Positions 61,152 to 64,000 of a stretch of DNA of 64,000 bases are shown here, one piece after another. Origin of the DNA: JAFGRR01 sp964563855 (GTDB lineage: Bacteria; Planctomycetota; Phycisphaerae; UBA1845; Fen-1342); the NCBI GenBank assembly GCA_964563855.1, contig CAZLYU010000001.1:62001-126000 (forward strand), written 5' to 3'. Position 1 is the first letter of the stretch. The number at the start of each line of letters is the position of its first letter. Both the position numbers and the translations under genes were made by a program. Under the pieces are notes generated by a model. The model ran no database searches. It worked only from the letters and a program-made list of their open reading frames with translations, and was not told where the DNA came from.

Positions 61152-63644
61152 ATGGCGCTAGCTCAGAACTTCGACGAAGCCCCCCTTGCGTTTCAGTTGA
61201 TCGGCGGCGACCTCGATCAGTTCTACGTCCTCCGATACCGCGGTTCCGAAGGGCTTTGCCAGCTCTTTCGTTTTGAGATCGACGTCCGCTGCTACGACGC
61301 TTCGATCGATTACGACAAAATCATTCAGACCCGCGGCTTCCTCCGCATCATCACCCGCGACGGCACCCGACACTTTCACGGCGTCGTCAGCCGCTTCGAA
61401 CTCATCGACGGCTCCGACGAGTGGAGCTATTACCGTATCGAGCTCGTCCCCGACCTCTGGCTGCTCACCCAACGCTATCAGTCGAGAATCTTTCAGGATC
61501 AGTCGACCAAAGCCATCATCGAAGACGTCCTCAAATCCTCGAAAGTCACCACCAACTACCAGCTCGACTTCACCGGCGTCTTCGAGAAACGGCCGTACTG
61601 CGTGCAGTATCGCGAGACCGATTACAACTTCATCAGTCGCCTGCTCGAGGAAGAAGGCGTCTACTGGTACTTTGAGCACACGGAAGACAAGCACACCTTC
61701 GTCGCCACCGACAAGATCGAAGACTACCCGCCTATCGAAGGCGAACCCGCGCTGCCGTTCGAGCCCGGCAGTTTCATGGAGCGCAGCGCTTCACACGTCG
61801 TCAAGTTTCGCCGCGCCTACGCCGTCCGCCCCGACGCGGCCACCATGCGCGATTTCAACTATCAGCGGCCCGAGCTCAAGCTGGAGAAAACCGCGCAGCC
61901 CGAGGAGCCGCGCGGCCTGGAAATCAGCGACTATCCCGGCGAGTACGCGACCGAAGCCGAAGGCGAAAAGCTCGCCGAGATTCGCCGCCAGGAACTGCAG
62001 ACCAGCCACATCGTCGCCAACGGCGCCGCCAGTTGCATCCGTCTCAAACCCGGCGCCCGCTTCAAACTCGAAGAGCACCCAAACGCCGACGAGAACGGCG
62101 AGTATCTGCTGACCACCGTCAATCACCAAGGCGAGCAACCCGCCGTACGCGGCTCGAGTGAGTTTGCCGGCGGTCAGGGACTGCTCAGTCACGGCGTGAT
62201 TCAGGCGCTCGCCAGCGCTCGACAAGACGACAAGAGCGAACACACGCGCACGCTCGCCAACGCCATCCTCGAGATCACCTCGCGATTACGCACCGAAGAC
62301 AACCGCAGCGGCCCGCTGGGTACGCCCGCGCTCTATCTCAACGGCGGGGTGACCAGCGAACTCGCGGCGCTGGCCGGCGCCGCCGCGCAACACCCGCTGA
62401 ACGCGATCGGACTCGTCGCCGCCCTGGCCCGCGACAGCGCCGCGAGCGTCCGCGCCGATCTCGGGCCGCACGCCTGCACCTTCGAGTGCGTGCCCGCCGC
62501 CACCAAGTTCCGCCCCGCCCGCGCCACGCCGCGGCCGACCGTGCGCGGCGTGCAGACCGCCGTCGTGGTCGGGCCGGGAGACAATCAAGACATCCATACC
62601 AACGAGTATGGATGCGTGAAGGTGCGCTTTCACTGGGATCGCGCCGGCAAGAACGACGACACCGCCTCCTGCTGGCTGCGGATCGGCAGGCCGCTCTCCG
62701 GCGGCGGCTACGGTTTGTTCATGCTGCCGCGCGTCGGGCACGAAGTAATCGTCGACTTCATCGAAGGCGATCCCGATCGCCCCCTCATCGTCGGCATGGT
62801 GCACAACGCCGATCACAAACCACCATACGCGCTCCCCGAATACGCCACCCGCAGCGCCATCAAGACGCACAGCAGCCCCGGCGGCGGCGGCACGAACGAG
62901 ATCCGCTTCGAGGACAAGAAAGACAAAGAGCACATGCTGATCTACGCGCAGCGCACGCTCTACACGCGCTCGCGCGGCTCCCATTTCCACACCATGGGCA
63001 ACCATCAGCACGTCTACATCGGCAACGAGCAGCGCACCTTCATCAAGAAGTCGCGCTCCACCATGATCGAAGAAGACGACGCCCTCCACATCATGGGCGA
63101 ACAGCACGTCCTCATCGACGGCGATGTCCACTCCAAATACGGCGGCAGCCACTTTCACGCCGTGTCCAGCGAGTTCGGCATGAACTGCGGCAGCTTCCTG
63201 GTCGATGCAGGGTCGATCTGCCTCGCCGCCGGCGGAAACTTCGTGCTGATCGACAGCGCCGGAGTGACGATCGTGGGCTCCGTCGTGAAAATCAACAGCG
63301 GCGGCTCCGCAACGGGCCCGACCCAGCCAAAGCCCGCCGAGCCGGCCGAAGCAAAGCGCTCCCTCTCAACAAAGCCCGGCAAAGACAAATTCAATCAACT
63401 CGATCCGTCAGAGCTGCCGCCGATCGCTCCTACCGAGTATGAGGCCCATTGGGTGTCAATTGAATTGAAAGACGAAGATGACAAACCCATGAAAGGCGAG
63501 CTCTATGAGATTGAGACGCCCTCGGGCAAGTCGATCAAGGGTTCGCTTGATATCAACGGCTTCGCGCGCGTTTGGGTGAACGAAGAAGGGCAGTGCAAAA
63601 TCCGCTTCCCCGGCATCGACGCCGAGGAGTGGCAGGAGGCGTAG
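61152..63644 (+). CDS. vgrG: type VI-like spike protein VgrG (TssI) with extensions
   Basis: An 830-residue spike-tip protein of contractile injection systems. The gp27-like part (about 10-320, RYRGSEGLCQLFRFEIDVRC, YRETDYNFISRLLEEEGVYW) and gp5-like OB domain (GPGDNQDIHTNEYGCVKVRF, HWDRAGKNDD, LPRVGHEVIVDFIEGDPDRP) are clear, followed by the triangular beta-helix (about 600-730). Between the two lies an extra segment of about 110 residues (330-438) not usual in VgrG. A C-terminal transthyretin-like domain (KDEDDKPMKGELYEIETPSG, VWVNEEGQCKIRFPGIDAEE) ends the protein. It is preceded by a 173-bp gap without a gene. Confidence 0.93.
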   Translation: MALAQNFDEAPLAFQLIGGDLDQFYVLRYRGSEGLCQLFRFEIDVRCYDASIDYDKIIQTRGFLRIITRDGTRHFHGVVSRFELIDGSDEWSYYRIELVPDLWLLTQRYQSRIFQDQSTKAIIEDVLKSSKVTTNYQLDFTGVFEKRPYCVQYRETDYNFISRLLEEEGVYWYFEHTEDKHTFVATDKIEDYPPIEGEPALPFEPGSFMERSASHVVKFRRAYAVRPDAATMRDFNYQRPELKLEKTAQPEEPRGLEISDYPGEYATEAEGEKLAEIRRQELQTSHIVANGAASCIRLKPGARFKLEEHPNADENGEYLLTTVNHQGEQPAVRGSSEFAGGQGLLSHGVIQALASARQDDKSEHTRTLANAILEITSRLRTEDNRSGPLGTPALYLNGGVTSELAALAGAAAQHPLNAIGLVAALARDSAASVRADLGPHACTFECVPAATKFRPARATPRPTVRGVQTAVVVGPGDNQDIHTNEYGCVKVRFHWDRAGKNDDTASCWLRIGRPLSGGGYGLFMLPRVGHEVIVDFIEGDPDRPLIVGMVHNADHKPPYALPEYATRSAIKTHSSPGGGGTNEIRFEDKKDKEHMLIYAQRTLYTRSRGSHFHTMGNHQHVYIGNEQRTFIKKSRSTMIEEDDALHIMGEQHVLIDGDVHSKYGGSHFHAVSSEFGMNCGSFLVDAGSICLAAGGNFVLIDSAGVTIVGSVVKINSGGSATGPTQPKPAEPAEAKRSLSTKPGKDKFNQLDPSELPPIAPTEYEAHWVSIELKDEDDKPMKGELYEIETPSGKSIKGSLDINGFARVWVNEEGQCKIRFPGIDAEEWQEA

Positions 63645-63650
63645 CGCCAT

Positions 63651-64000
63651 ATGGCTTCAAATCCCAGTACCGGATCATCAGCGCCTCCACCGCCGCCCAC
63701 CGCCGGCCAGACGGCGGCCGGTTCCGGCGGCGGCGGCGGCGGCGCGAATCCGCCGCCCAGCACCGACGAACATCTCGTCGTCGGCAACGACTATATCTCG
63801 CGCCTCGCGAAGAACGCCGGCTACAAGAACTGGAAGACCCTCTGGGACAAGAACCCCGAGCTCGCCGCCAAACGCTCCAACCCGTTCATCCTTTTCCACG
63901 GCGACAGCAACAACACGGGCGACGTCATCAAGTTGCCGAAGCCCAAGAAGAAAGAGTCCGCCAAGCAGACCAACGCGCATCACAAGTTCAAGGCCAAGTC
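63651..64000 (+). CDS. LysM-like protein, partial (runs off the window)
   Basis: The frame is open to the window edge. After a Pro/Gly-rich N-terminus (about 40 residues with a six-glycine run) comes a LysM-like module: HLVVGNDYISRLAKNAGYKN, WKTLWDKNPELAAKRSNPFI and LFHGDSNNTGDVIKLPKPKK. This type of protein is often encoded next to vgrG in type VI and related loci, where it may bind peptidoglycan or load an effector. Start ATG 63651 with GGAGG eleven bases upstream; only 6 bp after vgrG. Confidence 0.8.
   Translation, partial: MASNPSTGSSAPPPPPTAGQTAAGSGGGGGGANPPPSTDEHLVVGNDYISRLAKNAGYKNWKTLWDKNPELAAKRSNPFILFHGDSNNTGDVIKLPKPKKKESAKQTNAHHKFKAK

Overview
This window is GC-rich bacterial DNA that most resembles a planctomycete (Planctomycetota, possibly a Phycisphaerae-like lineage). 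The main clues are a LEPR-XLL secretion/sorting motif on a large RTX protein, an oversized SecA, a planctomycete-style ECF sigma factor, many lipoproteins and outer-membrane barrels, and an M50-peptidase/HlyD fusion. The lineage is inferred from gene content only; no rRNA is present. One tRNA, an initiator tRNA-fMet, was found. No CRISPR array was seen.

Layout. 1-6.8 kb: glucan phosphorylase, a phosphohexomutase, a pseudo-isochorismatase and the GTPase Der. 6.9-15.9 kb: two divergent operons encoding four multiheme c-type cytochromes (32 haem-binding motifs in all), two NHL-propeller proteins and an outer-membrane beta-barrel. This looks like a porin-cytochrome conduit for electron transfer across the outer membrane. 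16-23.9 kb: small envelope and lipid-binding proteins (SRPBCC, DUF6265-like, lipocalin), an ABC-2 transporter pair, an SpmA/SpmB-like pair and an ECF sigma factor. 23.9-26.6 kb: a scrambled mobile-element remnant next to tRNA-fMet. It holds two near-identical copies of a roughly 172-bp repeat, a resolvase N-terminal fragment, an intact DUF421 gene and an integrase cut off exactly at one repeat copy.

26.9-36.2 kb: a TPR lipoprotein, EF-P with an atypical tip loop, a 1352-residue SecA with two N-terminal membrane segments and a repeat-bearing C-terminal expansion, an S9 peptidase and a DUF481 outer-membrane protein. 36.5-41.2 kb: a compact methylcitrate-cycle operon (prpD, citrate synthase, prpB, second citrate/methylcitrate synthase) for propionyl-CoA use. 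41.2-52.8 kb: housekeeping and envelope genes, namely a GT9 glycosyltransferase, gamma-glutamyltransferase, a PlsC-carrier-AMP ligase fusion, aroA, an Eis-like acetyltransferase, a lipoprotein, arfB, ferritin and a nucleotidyltransferase.

52.9-61 kb: the most unusual locus. A LEPR-XLL/RTX/proline-rich surface protein is followed by a periplasmic adaptor, a PilZ protein, a GAF-TM-HlyD fusion and a PqqD-like/M50-peptidase/HlyD fusion. The genes are tightly spaced or overlapping and no ABC exporter or TolC is visible. I read this as a candidate dedicated export system, possibly c-di-GMP-controlled, for the RTX protein. 61.1-64 kb: a VgrG spike gene with an internal insertion, followed by a LysM-like protein that runs off the window, suggesting a type VI-like or contractile injection cluster continues to the right.
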